A DNA stretch of 64,000 bases from Pseudomonas flavescens (GCF_013408425.1 NZ_JACBYV010000001.1:4836001-4900000), one strand, 5' to 3'. Positions 1 through 9,045 are shown, counted from the stretch's first letter. Notes: generated by a model not told the origin, from the sequence alone. Made by a program: numbers and translations.

Positions 1-937
1 CCAGGGTGACCACGTTGAGGCGGTAGTAGAGGTCGCTGCGGAAGTGCCCAGCCTTGCCGGCTTCGTCGAGATCGGCCTTGGTCGCTGCGATCACCCGGCA
101 GTCGACCGCGACCGGCTGGTTGGAGCCCAGGCGCTCCAGGCTGTGCTCCTGAAGCACGCGCAGCAGCTTGATCTGCAGATTGAGCGGCATGCTTTCGATC
201 TCGTCGAGAAACAGGCTGCCGCCGTTGGCGTGTTCGATCTTGCCGATGCGCCGTTTGCCCGCGCCGGTGAAGGCGTGGGCCTCGTGGCCGAAGATTTCGC
301 TCTCGAACAGGTTCTCCGGCAGGCCGCCGCAGTTGAGGGCGACGAAGGCCTTGCTCTGTCGCCGGCTGAAGTCGTGCAGGCAGCGGGCGACCAGTTCCTT
401 GCCGGTGCCGGTTTCGCCTTCGATCAGCACGTTGGCCGAGGTGTCGGCGACGTTGGCGATCAGCTCGCGCAATTGCTGCATGGCCGACGAGCGACCGATC
501 AGGCGGTGTTCCAGGGCCTGTTTGCCGGCCAACTGGCGACGCAGCGACGACACCTCGCGGGCCAGGCTGCGTTGTTCCAGCGCACGGCGGGTGACATCGA
601 CCAGACGCTCGGGTGAGAAGGGTTTCTCCATGAAGTCGTAGGCGCCGTCGCGCATCGCGCCCACGGCCATGCCGATATCGCCGTGGCCAGTGATCAGCAC
701 CACCGGCAGTGCCGGGTCGCGGCGCTTGAGTTCGTCGAGCAGCTTCAGGCCATCCATGCCCGGCAGGCGGATGTCGCTGATGACGATGCCGGCGAAATCC
801 GCGTCGATGCGCTGCAGGGCCTGTTCGGCGCTGCCGACGCCTTCGCTGGCGATATCTTCCAGGGCCAGGGCCTGCTGGCAGCCGAGCAGCACGTGGGGAT
901 CGTCTTCGACGATCAGCACGGTGAGGTCGTCATTCAT
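1..937 (-). CDS. aauR: Sigma-54-dependent response regulator AauR/DctD-like (3' end outside window)
   Basis: Acts as the DNA-binding half of a two-component system that activates sigma-54 promoters in response to acidic amino acids. The visible 312 residues hold a receiver domain with phospho-acceptor Asp55 (VISDIRLPG) and then an AAA+ domain with Walker A GETGTGKE, the sigma-54 contact loop and the DLYYRLNV motif. The Fis-type HTH lies beyond the left edge. The start ATG overlaps the stop of the kinase gene (ATGAATGA), so the two are translationally coupled. The contact loop reads HAFTGA rather than GAFTGA. The neighbouring aat transporter and the two TTCGG-N4-CCGAA sites upstream of aatJ support AauR over a C4-dicarboxylate DctD, although the two families are close. 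Confidence 0.9.
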   Translation of the reverse strand, partial: MNDDLTVLIVEDDPHVLLGCQQALALEDIASEGVGSAEQALQRIDADFAGIVISDIRLPGMDGLKLLDELKRRDPALPVVLITGHGDIGMAVGAMRDGAYDFMEKPFSPERLVDVTRRALEQRSLAREVSSLRRQLAGKQALEHRLIGRSSAMQQLRELIANVADTSANVLIEGETGTGKELVARCLHDFSRRQSKAFVALNCGGLPENLFESEIFGHEAHAFTGAGKRRIGKIEHANGGSLFLDEIESMPLNLQIKLLRVLQEHSLERLGSNQPVAVDCRVIAATKADLDEAGKAGHFRSDLYYRLNVVTL

Positions 938-2834
938 CGGGTGTCTCCATGACAGCGGCAACCTGAGGCAGGTTGAGTTCGAAAGCGGTACCGCCCTGGG
1001 GCGGGTGATCGGCGCTGAGGCTACCGCCTGCGGCAGCCGCGAGGCTGGCCGATAGCGTCAGGCCAAGGCCCAGGCCCTGCTCGCCGGGCTTGGTGGTGAA
1101 GAAGGGTTCGAACAGGTGCGTGCGGTCGGCGGGGGCGATGCCGGGACCGTTGTCGAGCACGCGCAGGCGATAGCGGTCGCCCTCGGCACTGCCCTGTAGC
1201 CATAGCTGGCGATCCGTTTGGGTGCTCATGGCATCGGCGGCGTTGGCGATCAGGTTGACGAGGATCTGTTCAAGGCGCGTCTGGTTGATGGCCAGACGCG
1301 CTTCGTCGAACTGGTGGTGAATGTTCAGCGGGGTGCGTTCCAGGCGCGGCTGGACCACTTGCAGGGCAGCTTCCACCGCCTTGCTCAGGCTGGCTTCGCC
1401 GCCGTCGTTGGAGCGTCGCGCGAAGGCCCGCAGGCTGCCGGTGATCTTGCCCATGCGGTCGACCAGTTCGTTGATCGTCTGCAGGTTGGTGGTGGCCACG
1501 TCGTACGAGCCACGGGAGAGAAAGCGCACGGTGTTGCCGGACAAGGTGCGCAGCGCGGCCAGTGGCTGGTTGAGCTCATGGGCGATGCTGGTGGACATCT
1601 GCCCGATCACCGCCAGCTTGCCGGCCTGCACCAGTTCGTCCTGGGCCAGGCGCAGGGTGTTCTCGGCCTGCCGCCGTTCGCGTATCTGCGCCTTGAGGCG
1701 GTCATTGCTGGCGCGCAGATCGGCGGTGCGCTCGGTGATCTTGCGTTCCAGCTCGCTGTTGGCCTGCTGCAAGGCTTCACGGGCCGCGAGGCGGGTGGCG
1801 ATCACCTTGCGACGTTCGTTCCAGGCGATCAGCAGAAAGGCCAGCAAGGCGAAGGCGGCGGCGGCCAGCATGCCGTGGCTGACCGCCTCGCGGCGCAGGT
1901 CCTGAAGCGGGCTGAGGAGGGTGAGGTGCCAGGGGGTGTCTTCCAGCGGACGGCTTTGCGACAGGTAGTTGATCACCTCGCTGCCCTCCTGCTCGCCGGT
2001 GGCGGCGAAGCTGACCTGCTCGACATCGGTGTCCACCGGCGTGCGGGCCAGCGGGATCAGTTCGTCGAGTGAAGACCAGTGATACTGCAGGCTGCGCGCC
2101 AGGCGCTCCTTGATGTCGGCGTTCAACGGGCGCACTGCCTTGAGACGGCGGGCGGGGTCGCTGGAGAGGATGATGATGCCGTTTTCGTCGCTGACGTAGG
2201 CTTCCAGGCGTGCTCGCTGCCAGCGCTGCTCCAGCGGATCGAGACGTACCTTGACCACTGCCACGCCGATGATCCGGCCGTTGGCCTTGAGACCATGGGA
2301 CAGGTAGTAGCCGGGTTCGCCGGTGGTGCTGCCGATACCGTAGAAACGCCCCTGTTCGCCTTGCAGGGCATCCTGGAAATAGGCCCGGAAGGACAGGTCC
2401 TCACCCAGGTAGCTGTCGTGCTGGCGCCAGTTGCTGGTGGCCAGCACGCGGCCGTCGGTGTCCATCACGTAGATGGCCATGCTGCCGCTGCGCCGGTTGA
2501 GGCCTTCGAGGTAGTCGTTGACGCGTTGGCGTCGGTAGGCGTCCGGGGTCAGCAGCAGGCGGCTGACGTTGGATTCGAGCTCCAGCAGGCTGGGCAGGTA
2601 GGTGTATTTGTTGATCTCGCTTTCCACCGCTCGGGCATTGAGCTCGAGCTGGCGCTCGCCGCTTTCGATCAGGTCGCGGATGCCGGCCTTTTCGCTGAGG
2701 TAATAGCCGGCGTAGCCGCATATGGCGACCAGAATCAGCATCAACAGAGTCAGCAGCAGGTGGCGGACGTAGCGTGGTTTGGCGGACAAGGCGGGCGGCA
2801 CCACACGAAGACTGGCGGAAGCGCATTGCATCAC
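930..2834 (-). CDS. aauS: Sensor histidine kinase AauS/DctB-like
   Basis: Membrane sensor kinase, 634 aa, expected to sense glutamate/aspartate and phosphorylate the adjacent regulator. An N-terminal transmembrane segment (about residues 25-47) is followed by a periplasmic Cache/PDC-type sensor region to about residue 330 (FYGIGSTTGEPGYYLS is typical). A second membrane segment is followed by a coiled coil, then HisKA with H419 in HELNQP, then HATPase_c with NLIANAADAM and DNGPGI boxes. The start is ambiguous because two ATGs are adjacent. It lies 82 bp downstream of aatP in the same direction, the arrangement recalled for aatJQMP-aauSR in P. putida. A DctB role for C4-dicarboxylates is the alternative. 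Confidence 0.88.
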   Translation of the reverse strand: MMQCASASLRVVPPALSAKPRYVRHLLLTLLMLILVAICGYAGYYLSEKAGIRDLIESGERQLELNARAVESEINKYTYLPSLLELESNVSRLLLTPDAYRRQRVNDYLEGLNRRSGSMAIYVMDTDGRVLATSNWRQHDSYLGEDLSFRAYFQDALQGEQGRFYGIGSTTGEPGYYLSHGLKANGRIIGVAVVKVRLDPLEQRWQRARLEAYVSDENGIIILSSDPARRLKAVRPLNADIKERLARSLQYHWSSLDELIPLARTPVDTDVEQVSFAATGEQEGSEVINYLSQSRPLEDTPWHLTLLSPLQDLRREAVSHGMLAAAAFALLAFLLIAWNERRKVIATRLAAREALQQANSELERKITERTADLRASNDRLKAQIRERRQAENTLRLAQDELVQAGKLAVIGQMSTSIAHELNQPLAALRTLSGNTVRFLSRGSYDVATTNLQTINELVDRMGKITGSLRAFARRSNDGGEASLSKAVEAALQVVQPRLERTPLNIHHQFDEARLAINQTRLEQILVNLIANAADAMSTQTDRQLWLQGSAEGDRYRLRVLDNGPGIAPADRTHLFEPFFTTKPGEQGLGLGLTLSASLAAAAGGSLSADHPPQGGTAFELNLPQVAAVMETPDE

Positions 2835-2916
2835 AGTCCTCCTGGGCTGGCCAGTTGCGGGGCGGGTTACCCGTTGCAGGGCCGGCGAAACGCGTTCGCC
2901 GGCCCTGCAGGGTGTG

Positions 2917-3651
2917 TCAGTGCTGCAGGATCTTCGCGAGGAATTGCTGGGCGCGCTCGGAGCGGGCGCTCACGTCGCCGAAGAATTCTTCCTTGGGGCA
3001 GTCTTCGACGATCTGTCCGGCGTCCATGAAGATCACCCGGTCGGCGACCTTGCGGGCGAAGCCCATCTCGTGGGTCACGCACATCATGGTCATGCCTTCG
3101 TGAGCCAGTTGCACCATCACGTCGAGCACTTCGTTGACCATTTCCGGGTCGAGGGCCGAAGTCGGTTCGTCGAACAGCATGACGATCGGATCCATGGCCA
3201 GGGCGCGGGCAATCGCCACACGTTGCTGCTGGCCGCCGGAAAGCTGGCCGGGATGCTTGTGGGCATGTTCCGAGAGGCCTACGCGGTCGAGCAACTGCAG
3301 GCCCTTCTTGGTGGCTTCTTCCTTGCTGCGGCCCAGCACCTTGATCTGCGCGATGGTCAGGTTTTCGGTGATGGTCAGATGGGGGAACAGCTCGAAGTGC
3401 TGGAACACCATGCCGACCCGCGAACGCAGCTTGGGCAGGTTGGTTTTCTTGTCGGCGATGGAAGTGCCATCGACCACGATGTCGCCCTTCTGGAACGGTT
3501 CCAGCGCGTTGACGCACTTGATCAGGGTGGACTTGCCCGAGCCGGACGGCCCGCAGACCACCACCACTTCGCCTTTCTTGACGTCCGTGGTGCAGTCGGT
3601 CAGCACCTGGAAGTCCCCATACCACTTGTTGACGTTCTTGATGGAAATCAT
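2917..3651 (-). CDS. aatP: Glutamate/aspartate ABC transporter ATP-binding protein
   Basis: ATPase subunit (244 aa) of a polar amino-acid ABC importer. Walker [10 protein letters not shown], signature [15 protein letters not shown], Walker [15 protein letters not shown] and the switch His in CVTHEMGFA are all intact. The length is normal for the GltL/GlnQ family. The start ATG overlaps the end of aatM by 4 bp, so the two are coupled. It is the last transporter gene before aauS. Substrate (Glu/Asp, perhaps Gln/Asn) is inferred from the operon; an alternative symbol is gltL. Confidence 0.93.
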   Translation of the reverse strand: MISIKNVNKWYGDFQVLTDCTTDVKKGEVVVVCGPSGSGKSTLIKCVNALEPFQKGDIVVDGTSIADKKTNLPKLRSRVGMVFQHFELFPHLTITENLTIAQIKVLGRSKEEATKKGLQLLDRVGLSEHAHKHPGQLSGGQQQRVAIARALAMDPIVMLFDEPTSALDPEMVNEVLDVMVQLAHEGMTMMCVTHEMGFARKVADRVIFMDAGQIVEDCPKEEFFGDVSARSERAQQFLAKILQH

Positions 3652-4316
3652 ACGGCTAACCTTTTTTGCAGGAGCTTGACCAGCTGCGAGGCAGCGAAGC
3701 TGATGGTGAAGTAGACCAGGCCGGCGAAGATCAGGAATTCGTGGGGCTGACCGAGGATGTCACCGCGCGAACGGGCAGCGTTGAGGAAGTCCATCAGGCC
3801 GACGGTGTAAACCAGCGAGGTGTCCTGGAACAGGATGATGCTCTGCTGCAGCAGCAGTGGAGTCATCTTGCGGAACGCCTGGGGCAGGATGATCAGGCGC
3901 ATGGTCTGACCGTAGCTCATGCCCAGTGCCTGGGCTGCGCCCATCTGGCCCTTGGGGATGGCCTGGATGCCGGCGCGGACGATTTCGCAGAAATACGCCG
4001 CCTCGAACATGATGAAGGCCACCAGGCAGGAGGCGAAGGCACCTACCGGTGTGTCTTCGCCGGTGATCCAGCGCAGGATGAACGGCACCGCGAAGTAGAA
4101 CCAGGTGATCACCAGCAGCAGGGGGATCGAGCGGAAGTAGTTGACGTAGGTAGCCGCCAGCTTCGATAGAAACACGTTGCTCGACAGGCGCATCAGGGCC
4201 AGCAGGGTGCCCAGTACCACGCCGCCGATGACGCCCATGACCATGAGCTGCAGGGTCATGGCCATGCCTTCCCAGAGGCCTGGCAGAGCGGGGATGATCT
4301 GACTGAAGTCCATCAT
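3648..4316 (-). CDS. aatM: Glutamate/aspartate ABC transporter permease
   Basis: Inner-membrane permease of 222 aa in the HisM/GltK family. Hydrophobic segments span the chain, and the EAA loop is seen as [22 protein letters not shown] about residues 111-132. It overlaps both neighbours by 4 bp (ATGA junctions), so aatQ, aatM and aatP are one translationally coupled block. It would pair with AatQ to form the channel fed by AatJ. Alternative symbol gltK. Confidence 0.92.
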   Translation of the reverse strand: MMDFSQIIPALPGLWEGMAMTLQLMVMGVIGGVVLGTLLALMRLSSNVFLSKLAATYVNYFRSIPLLLVITWFYFAVPFILRWITGEDTPVGAFASCLVAFIMFEAAYFCEIVRAGIQAIPKGQMGAAQALGMSYGQTMRLIILPQAFRKMTPLLLQQSIILFQDTSLVYTVGLMDFLNAARSRGDILGQPHEFLIFAGLVYFTISFAASQLVKLLQKRLAV

Positions 4317-5059
4317 TTGCCTCCCACGGAAATCAGGCCAGGCACGGCGACCTTACGCTCGACCACACGCATGATCATCATCAGGCTCATGTTCAGGGTG
4401 AAGTAGATCAGCGTCGCCAGGGTGAAGGCCTCGAACAGGTTGGCGCTGAACTCGGCGGTCTGTTTGGTCTGCGCGAGCAGTTCCATGAGGCCGATCAGCG
4501 AGGCCACCGAAGAGTTCTTGAAGATGTTCAGGAATTCGCTGGTTAACGGCGGAATGATGATCCGATAGGCCTGGGGCAGCAGCACGTTGCTGTAGATCTG
4601 CGGCAGACGGAAACCCATGGCGTAGGCGGCGGCGGTCTGGCCGGCCGGCAGCGCCTGAATGCCGGTACGAACCTGCTCGCAGACGCGGGCGGCGGTGAAC
4701 AGACCCAGGCATACGACCACGCTGAGGTAGGCCGAAGTGGCAGGGTTGAGATCCTGCTTGAACCACAGCTCCAGGGGTTCCGGCAGCAGGTCGGGTACCA
4801 GGAAGTACCAGAGGAACAGCTGCACCAGCAGCGGCACGTTGCGGAACACTTCCACGTACGCCGTGGCGATCCCGGAAATCAGGCGATTCGGCACCGTGCG
4901 CATCACGCCGAGCAGGGAGCCGAGTGACAGGGCGATCAGCCAGCCGACCAGCGCGATGGCGATGGTCCAGCCCAGGCCGGTGATGAACCAGTCCAGGTAG
5001 ATCTCGCTGCCAATGCCGGTGGACTTGAAGAATATGCCCCAGTCCCAGTTGTAGTTCAT
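4313..5059 (-). CDS. aatQ: Glutamate/aspartate ABC transporter permease
   Basis: Permease subunit of 248 aa, GltJ family, with an N-terminal extension (NWDWGIFF) typical of GltJ proteins. The EAA loop is present as CEQVRTGIQALPAGQTAAAYAMG. It follows aatJ after a 172-bp gap holding two strong hairpins, which probably lower expression of the membrane subunits relative to the binding protein. Alternative symbol gltJ. Confidence 0.92.
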   Translation of the reverse strand: MNYNWDWGIFFKSTGIGSEIYLDWFITGLGWTIAIALVGWLIALSLGSLLGVMRTVPNRLISGIATAYVEVFRNVPLLVQLFLWYFLVPDLLPEPLELWFKQDLNPATSAYLSVVVCLGLFTAARVCEQVRTGIQALPAGQTAAAYAMGFRLPQIYSNVLLPQAYRIIIPPLTSEFLNIFKNSSVASLIGLMELLAQTKQTAEFSANLFEAFTLATLIYFTLNMSLMMIMRVVERKVAVPGLISVGGK

Positions 5060-5162
5060 GCGGGTTTCCCCTCAGGTGGAGTAATGCGACGAAGCCGTCG
5101 CCAGGCAACAGTCGCCCGCATCCGCGTTGGCGGATGAGCGTCGGCTTGGTCAGGAAATTGGA

Positions 5163-5219
5163 GGAGAGGCCAGCGGCCTCTCCGAGTCCCCGCTACGCCC
5201 CCTCTCGTGAAGGGGGCGT
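5163..5219 (-). promoter_or_regulatory. Two hairpins between aatJ and aatQ
   Basis: Two perfect stems lie in the gap after the binding-protein gene: 5163-5171 with 5175-5183 (9 bp, 3-nt loop) and 5195-5203 with 5211-5219 (9 bp, 7-nt loop). Neither has a T-run, so they look like mRNA-stabilising or attenuating structures rather than complete terminators. Confidence 0.6.
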
Positions 5220-5231
5220 GGCATCACACCG

Positions 5232-6140
5232 TCAGATCTGCTCTACAGACTTGTCGGTTGGTTCGGCGATCAGCTTCTTCAGCTCGTCGCTCATGGGGAA
5301 ATTGAGGTTCAGACCTTTCGGTGGTACCGGCTGCTGGAACCACTTGTTGTAGATGTCGTTGATTTCGCCCGATGCGAAGGTCGCGCTGATGGCCTTGTCG
5401 ACCACCTTCTTGAAGCCTTCGTCGCCTTTGCGAACCATGCAGCCGTAGATCTCGAAGGACTGCGGGGTGCCGACCACATGCCAGTCATCCGGCTTCTTGG
5501 CCTTGGCCATTTCGCCGGCGAGCAGGGCGTCATCCATCATGAAGGCCACGGCGCGGTTGGATTCGAGCATCAGGAAGGACTCGCCGTGATCCTTGGCGGA
5601 AATCACGTTCATGCCCATCTTCTTCTCGGCGTTCATGGACTTGAGCAGGCGCTCGGAGGTGGTGCCAGCGGTGGTCACCACGTTCTTGCCCTTGAGGTCA
5701 TCGAAATCGTTGACGCCGCTGCTTTTCTTGGTCAGCAGACGGGTGCCGACCTCGAAGATGCCGACGGAGAAATCGACCTGACGCTGACGCTCGACGTTGT
5801 TGGTGGTGGAGCCGCACTCCAGATCCACGGTGCCGTTCTGTACCAGCGGGATACGGGTCTGGGAGGTCACCAGGTTGTAGCGCACCTTAAGGTCAGGCAG
5901 CTCCAGTTCCTTTTTCAGCTCTTCGACGACCTTGAGCTGCAGGTCATGGGAGTAGCCAACCGGCTGCTTGGAGGTGTCGCCGAAGTACGAGAAGGGGATG
6001 GACGAGTCACGGTGACCCAGGGTGATGGTGCCCGAGTCCTTGATCTTCTTCAGGGTGCCGGTCAGTTCAGCCGCGAAAACCGGGCTGGACATCAGGGCGG
6101 CGGCAACGGCTACAGCCAGTACGCGGGGGACAATACGCAT
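5232..6140 (-). CDS. aatJ: Glutamate/aspartate-binding periplasmic protein
   Basis: Solute-binding protein of 302 aa (SBP_bac_3, GltI family) delivering acidic amino acids to AatQMP. A Sec signal peptide ends at SSPVFA-AE, about residue 23. The mature domain carries the family patterns ITLGHRDSSIPFSY near its start and VDLECGSTTNNVERQ near its middle. It is the first gene of the operon. Upstream lie a sigma-54 promoter, an IHF-like site and two AauR-type sites, so expression should depend on RpoN and AauR. Confidence 0.94.
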   Translation of the reverse strand: MRIVPRVLAVAVAAALMSSPVFAAELTGTLKKIKDSGTITLGHRDSSIPFSYFGDTSKQPVGYSHDLQLKVVEELKKELELPDLKVRYNLVTSQTRIPLVQNGTVDLECGSTTNNVERQRQVDFSVGIFEVGTRLLTKKSSGVNDFDDLKGKNVVTTAGTTSERLLKSMNAEKKMGMNVISAKDHGESFLMLESNRAVAFMMDDALLAGEMAKAKKPDDWHVVGTPQSFEIYGCMVRKGDEGFKKVVDKAISATFASGEINDIYNKWFQQPVPPKGLNLNFPMSDELKKLIAEPTDKSVEQI

Positions 6141-6233
6141 GGGTCGATTTCCTCGGTGTTGTTGTTATCGAAGCCGTACAGCGTGGTACGTGCTTCCGTG
6201 TGGAAGAGCTATCGCATTCCTGACGGGATAGAG

Positions 6234-6249
6234 AGCAGGATGTGTGCCA
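6234..6249 (-). promoter_or_regulatory. Sigma-54 (-24/-12) promoter of aatJ
   Basis: The minus strand reads TGGCACACATCCTGCT. The -24 GG and -12 GC are at the exact sigma-54 spacing (TGGCAC-N5-TTGCW, one mismatch in the -12 element). It is about 94 bp upstream of the aatJ ATG, leaving a leader of roughly 80 nt. Confidence 0.85.
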
Positions 6250-6273
6250 GGCGTGCATTGCCGCTTGTTGTGA

Positions 6274-6286
6274 TTTCAACTCATTG
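6274..6286 (+). promoter_or_regulatory. Probable IHF site in the aatJ promoter
   Basis: TTTCAACTCATTG matches the IHF consensus WATCAANNNNTTR with one mismatch. It sits in AT-rich DNA between the activator sites and the -24 element, where a bend would bring AauR to RpoN holoenzyme. Confidence 0.55.
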
Positions 6287-6344
6287 AAAAATATAGAAAT
6301 TTAGTTCTATAAGGGTTTTTCTGGCAGGGCATGTAATTCGGATG

Positions 6345-6358
6345 TTCGGTTTTCCGAA
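6345..6358. promoter_or_regulatory. AauR binding site 1 (promoter-proximal)
   Basis: A perfect TTCGG-N4-CCGAA palindrome, matching the motif I recall for AauR in P. putida. It lies about 96 bp upstream of the -24 element, a normal distance for a sigma-54 enhancer. Confidence 0.82.
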
Positions 6359-6367
6359 AGCTTTTCG

Positions 6368-6381
6368 TTCGGGAATCCGAA
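6368..6381. promoter_or_regulatory. AauR binding site 2 (promoter-distal)
   Basis: A second perfect TTCGG-N4-CCGAA palindrome, centred 23 bp (about two helical turns) from the first, so two AauR dimers would sit on one DNA face. An unpaired TTCGG half-site lies at 6337-6341. Confidence 0.82.
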
Positions 6382-6393
6382 CGTAGAGGGGTG

Positions 6394-6411
6394 GGGCGAC
6401 CGGGGTCGCCC
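6394..6411 (-). terminator. Hairpin downstream of the 6423 gene
   Basis: An 8-bp perfect stem (6394-6401 with 6404-6411) lies 12 bp past the stop of the leftward gene. There is no T-run after it, so intrinsic termination is uncertain. Confidence 0.4.
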
Positions 6412-6422
6412 TTGCATCAGAT

Positions 6423-7220
6423 TCACAGGTTGCGCAGGAATGCCTTGATGAAGTCGCCCTGGTTGGCCGCCTCACGTTCGGTGGTGAAAAGGATGCGGTC
6501 GCCTTGTTCACGAATCTTCATGTCGGCACCGAAGCTGCACTGCACGGTGTCGAATTTGGCCGCTTGCTTCTTGAAGTCTGGAGCACTGCTGCACAGGTTG
6601 CCCATCTGGTTGACCACCTCGCCGCAATAGCTGGAGATGCTCACTTCCTTCATCAGCTTCTCATCGAGGTTTTTCAGATCGACTTCGGTTTTCACCGGGC
6701 TGCCGCAGTTGGCTGAAGCCTGTGCGTCCATCTCTTTCAATTGCTCGACGTGATACTGCTGGCGTTTCTCACGGTCGAAGCGGGTGAGTTTTTCCTGCAC
6801 GCCATCCTTCTTCTGCTTCTCGTAGAGCGCCAGCAGTTCGGTGGTCTTGACGGCCTTGCTGGCCTTTTCGTCGAGGCCCAGATAACGGGGCTCGCGGTCG
6901 TTGGGCAGGTACAGCTGGTAGGACTCTCCGCCCCAGGACTGGCGCTGGCCGATGAGAACATAGGCGCTGCCATCGAGCGTGGTGGTGTAGTCGTTTTCCT
7001 GTTGGCCGCGCGCTTTCACGTCGGTCAGCAGTACCACTTCATCCAGGGGATGGTTGATGCCGTTGATCTGCACCAGTGCCTGCTTTTCATCACTGCTGGG
7101 CGCGACGATGACGCTGACTCCGTCACCGGTGGTGAAGGCCTTGGGATATTTGGCGAGCTCCAGTGCACTGGCATTGGCGGTGAGGAGGGTGGCGGCGATA
7201 AGCAGCGACAGCCGTGTCAT
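6423..7220 (-). CDS. Secreted protein of unknown function
   Basis: 265 aa. I chose the ATG at 7220 because AAGGAC lies just upstream and a Sec signal peptide (MTRLSLLIAATLLTANASA) follows at once; the open frame continues further upstream without a better start. The mature chain is mostly beta-like at first. It is then lysine/glutamate-rich and helical (LLALYEKQKKDGVQEKL, DREKRQQYHVEQLKEMD, about residues 115-160) and ends with three cysteines that could form disulfides. I do not recognise a family. Single gene between aatJ and adhA, facing the same way as both. Confidence 0.75.
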   Translation of the reverse strand: MTRLSLLIAATLLTANASALELAKYPKAFTTGDGVSVIVAPSSDEKQALVQINGINHPLDEVVLLTDVKARGQQENDYTTTLDGSAYVLIGQRQSWGGESYQLYLPNDREPRYLGLDEKASKAVKTTELLALYEKQKKDGVQEKLTRFDREKRQQYHVEQLKEMDAQASANCGSPVKTEVDLKNLDEKLMKEVSISSYCGEVVNQMGNLCSSAPDFKKQAAKFDTVQCSFGADMKIREQGDRILFTTEREAANQGDFIKAFLRNL

Positions 7221-7308
7221 GGCGTAGTCCTTTTCATGGAGTTGGTGGAATTCTAGAGGCGTCCGACAGCGAAGGATGTGACTGCGTTCCCCTCTGGCGA
7301 ACCCGCGC

Positions 7309-8331
7309 TCAGAATTGCATGACCACCCGACCCTCGACCTTGCCGGCGCGCAACTGCTCGAGGATGCCATTGACGTTATCCAGCGTATCGCGGTGAATGG
7401 TCGCCTTGACCAGCCCCTCGCCAGCGAAGTCCAGGGCCTCCTGCAGATCCGCGCGGGTGCCGACGATGGAGCCGGTGATGCTGATGGCCTTGAGCACCAC
7501 ATCGAATATCGGCGTGGGAAAATCGCCTGGTGGCAGCCCCACCAGCGCGACGGTGCCGCCGCGGCGCGCCATGCCGATGGCCTGACCGAAAGCGCTGTTC
7601 GACACTGCCGTGACCAACACGCCATGGGCTCCGCCGATATCGCGCTGAATGACGTCGACCGGATTTTCGTGGCGGGCATTGATGGTCAGGCTGGCACCGA
7701 GTTTCCTGGCCAGCTCCAGCTTGGCATCGTCGACATCGATGGCGGCCACGTGCAGGCCCATGGCGCGAGCGTACTGCACGGCGACGTGGCCCAGGCCGCC
7801 GATGCCGGAAATGGCCACCCACTGACCGGGGCGCGCACCGGTGACTTTCAGGCCCTTGTAGACGGTGACGCCTGCGCAGAGGATCGGCGCGATCTCGGCG
7901 AATTCGACGTTCTTCGGCAGAACACCCACATAGTTGGGGTCGGCCAGCACGTACTCGGCGTAGCTGCCGTTCACCGAATAGCCGGTGTTCTGCTGATCGG
8001 CGCAGAGGGTTTCCCAGCCCGTGAGGCAGTGCTCGCAGCATCCGCAGGCGGTATACAGCCAGGGCACGCCGACGCGGTCGCCTTCACGGATGCGGGTCAC
8101 GCCAGCGCCCACCGCTGCGACATGGCCAACGCCTTCATGCCCGGGGATGAACGGCAGGCTGGGTTTCACCGGCCAGTCGCCGTCGGCGGCGTGCAGGTCG
8201 GTGTGGCAGACGCCGGCTGCCTCGATCTTCACCAGTATCTGCCCGGGGCCGGGCAGCGGAACCTTCACTTCCTCGAGCCGCAAGGGCTCGCCAAAGGCAT
8301 GAACGACGGCTGCTTGCATGGTCTGTCGCAT
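7309..8331 (-). CDS. adhA: Zinc-dependent alcohol dehydrogenase AdhA
   Basis: Cytoplasmic medium-chain alcohol dehydrogenase, 340 aa, oxidising ethanol/propanol-type primary alcohols with NAD. Catalytic-zinc ligands are in CHTDLHAADGDW and GHEGVG near residues 40-70. The structural zinc cluster is CGCCEHCLTGWETLC near residues 95-110. The Rossmann motif is GIGGLGHVAVQYA near 170. The start could be either of two Met five residues apart. It is divergent from purE, the same arrangement I recall from P. aeruginosa PA5427-PA5426. Confidence 0.92.
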   Translation of the reverse strand: MRQTMQAAVVHAFGEPLRLEEVKVPLPGPGQILVKIEAAGVCHTDLHAADGDWPVKPSLPFIPGHEGVGHVAAVGAGVTRIREGDRVGVPWLYTACGCCEHCLTGWETLCADQQNTGYSVNGSYAEYVLADPNYVGVLPKNVEFAEIAPILCAGVTVYKGLKVTGARPGQWVAISGIGGLGHVAVQYARAMGLHVAAIDVDDAKLELARKLGASLTINARHENPVDVIQRDIGGAHGVLVTAVSNSAFGQAIGMARRGGTVALVGLPPGDFPTPIFDVVLKAISITGSIVGTRADLQEALDFAGEGLVKATIHRDTLDNVNGILEQLRAGKVEGRVVMQF

Positions 8332-8463
8332 GGCGCGGTCCTCTCTGATGAAGAACCTCAGTATGGAAGGTCTGCCACGCCTGGCATTGCCTCAGGACAA
8401 TAGCCGGCGTTATCGCCCGGACTTCCGACGGGCGGCCGATTATCGATTTGCGCACGACTGCAG

Positions 8464-8505
8464 TATAATTGCCGGTTTCCGCAAACCACGCCTACCGCGT
8501 GGTTT
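8464..8505 (+). promoter_or_regulatory. purEK promoter -10 box and leader hairpin
   Basis: A perfect -10 hexamer TATAAT is at 8464-8469; the -35 region (about 8440, TTATCG) is weak. Immediately downstream, at the expected transcript 5' end, is a perfect 9-bp inverted repeat (AAACCACGC, loop of 5, GCGTGGTTT; 8483-8505) followed by a T-rich stretch. It could be a repressor operator, a 5' stabilising hairpin or an attenuator. Confidence 0.6.
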
Positions 8506-8553
8506 GTTGTTTCTGCCGCGGCGCCAAGCGCCCGAGACGAGAGAGGCACGACG

Positions 8554-9045
8554 ATGAGCGCACTGGTTGGCGTGATCATGGGTTCCAAATCCGACTGGAG
8601 CACCCTGAGCCATACCGTCGAGATGCTGGATAAATTAGGCATTCCCAACGAAGTGAAGGTGGTTTCTGCCCACCGCACCCCGGATCTGCTGTTCCAGTAC
8701 GCTGAAGAAGCCGAAGGCCGTGGTATCCAGGTGATCATCGCCGGTGCCGGTGGTGCCGCCCACCTGCCTGGCATGTGCGCCGCCAAGACTCACCTGCCGG
8801 TGCTCGGCGTGCCGGTGCAGTCGTCGATGCTGTCGGGCGTCGACTCGCTGCTGTCCATCGTGCAGATGCCGGCTGGCATTCCAGTCGCCACCCTGGCTAT
8901 CGGCCGTGCTGGTGCCATCAATGCCGCGCTGCTGGCGGCGAGCATCCTCGGTCATCAGCACCCGCAGTTCCACGCGGCGCTCAAGCAGTTCCGCGACGAG
9001 CAGACCAATACCGTGCTGGACAACCCGGACCCGAGGGCGCAGTGA
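8554..9045 (+). CDS. purE: N5-carboxyaminoimidazole ribonucleotide mutase PurE
   Basis: 163 aa, the usual class I PurE size. It converts N5-CAIR to CAIR in de novo purine synthesis. The N-terminal [10 protein letters not shown] substrate loop, VVSAHRTPD with the catalytic His, and the [11 protein letters not shown] segment are present. An AGAGAGG-like ribosome site precedes the ATG. Its stop overlaps the start of purK (TGATG), so the two enzymes are made together; PurK makes the substrate of PurE. Confidence 0.97.
   Translation: MSALVGVIMGSKSDWSTLSHTVEMLDKLGIPNEVKVVSAHRTPDLLFQYAEEAEGRGIQVIIAGAGGAAHLPGMCAAKTHLPVLGVPVQSSMLSGVDSLLSIVQMPAGIPVATLAIGRAGAINAALLAASILGHQHPQFHAALKQFRDEQTNTVLDNPDPRAQ

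Noticed and set aside
8448..8453. TTGCGC as the -35 box of purEK
   Set aside because: Only 10 bp from the TATAAT -10 box, too close for a sigma-70 promoter.
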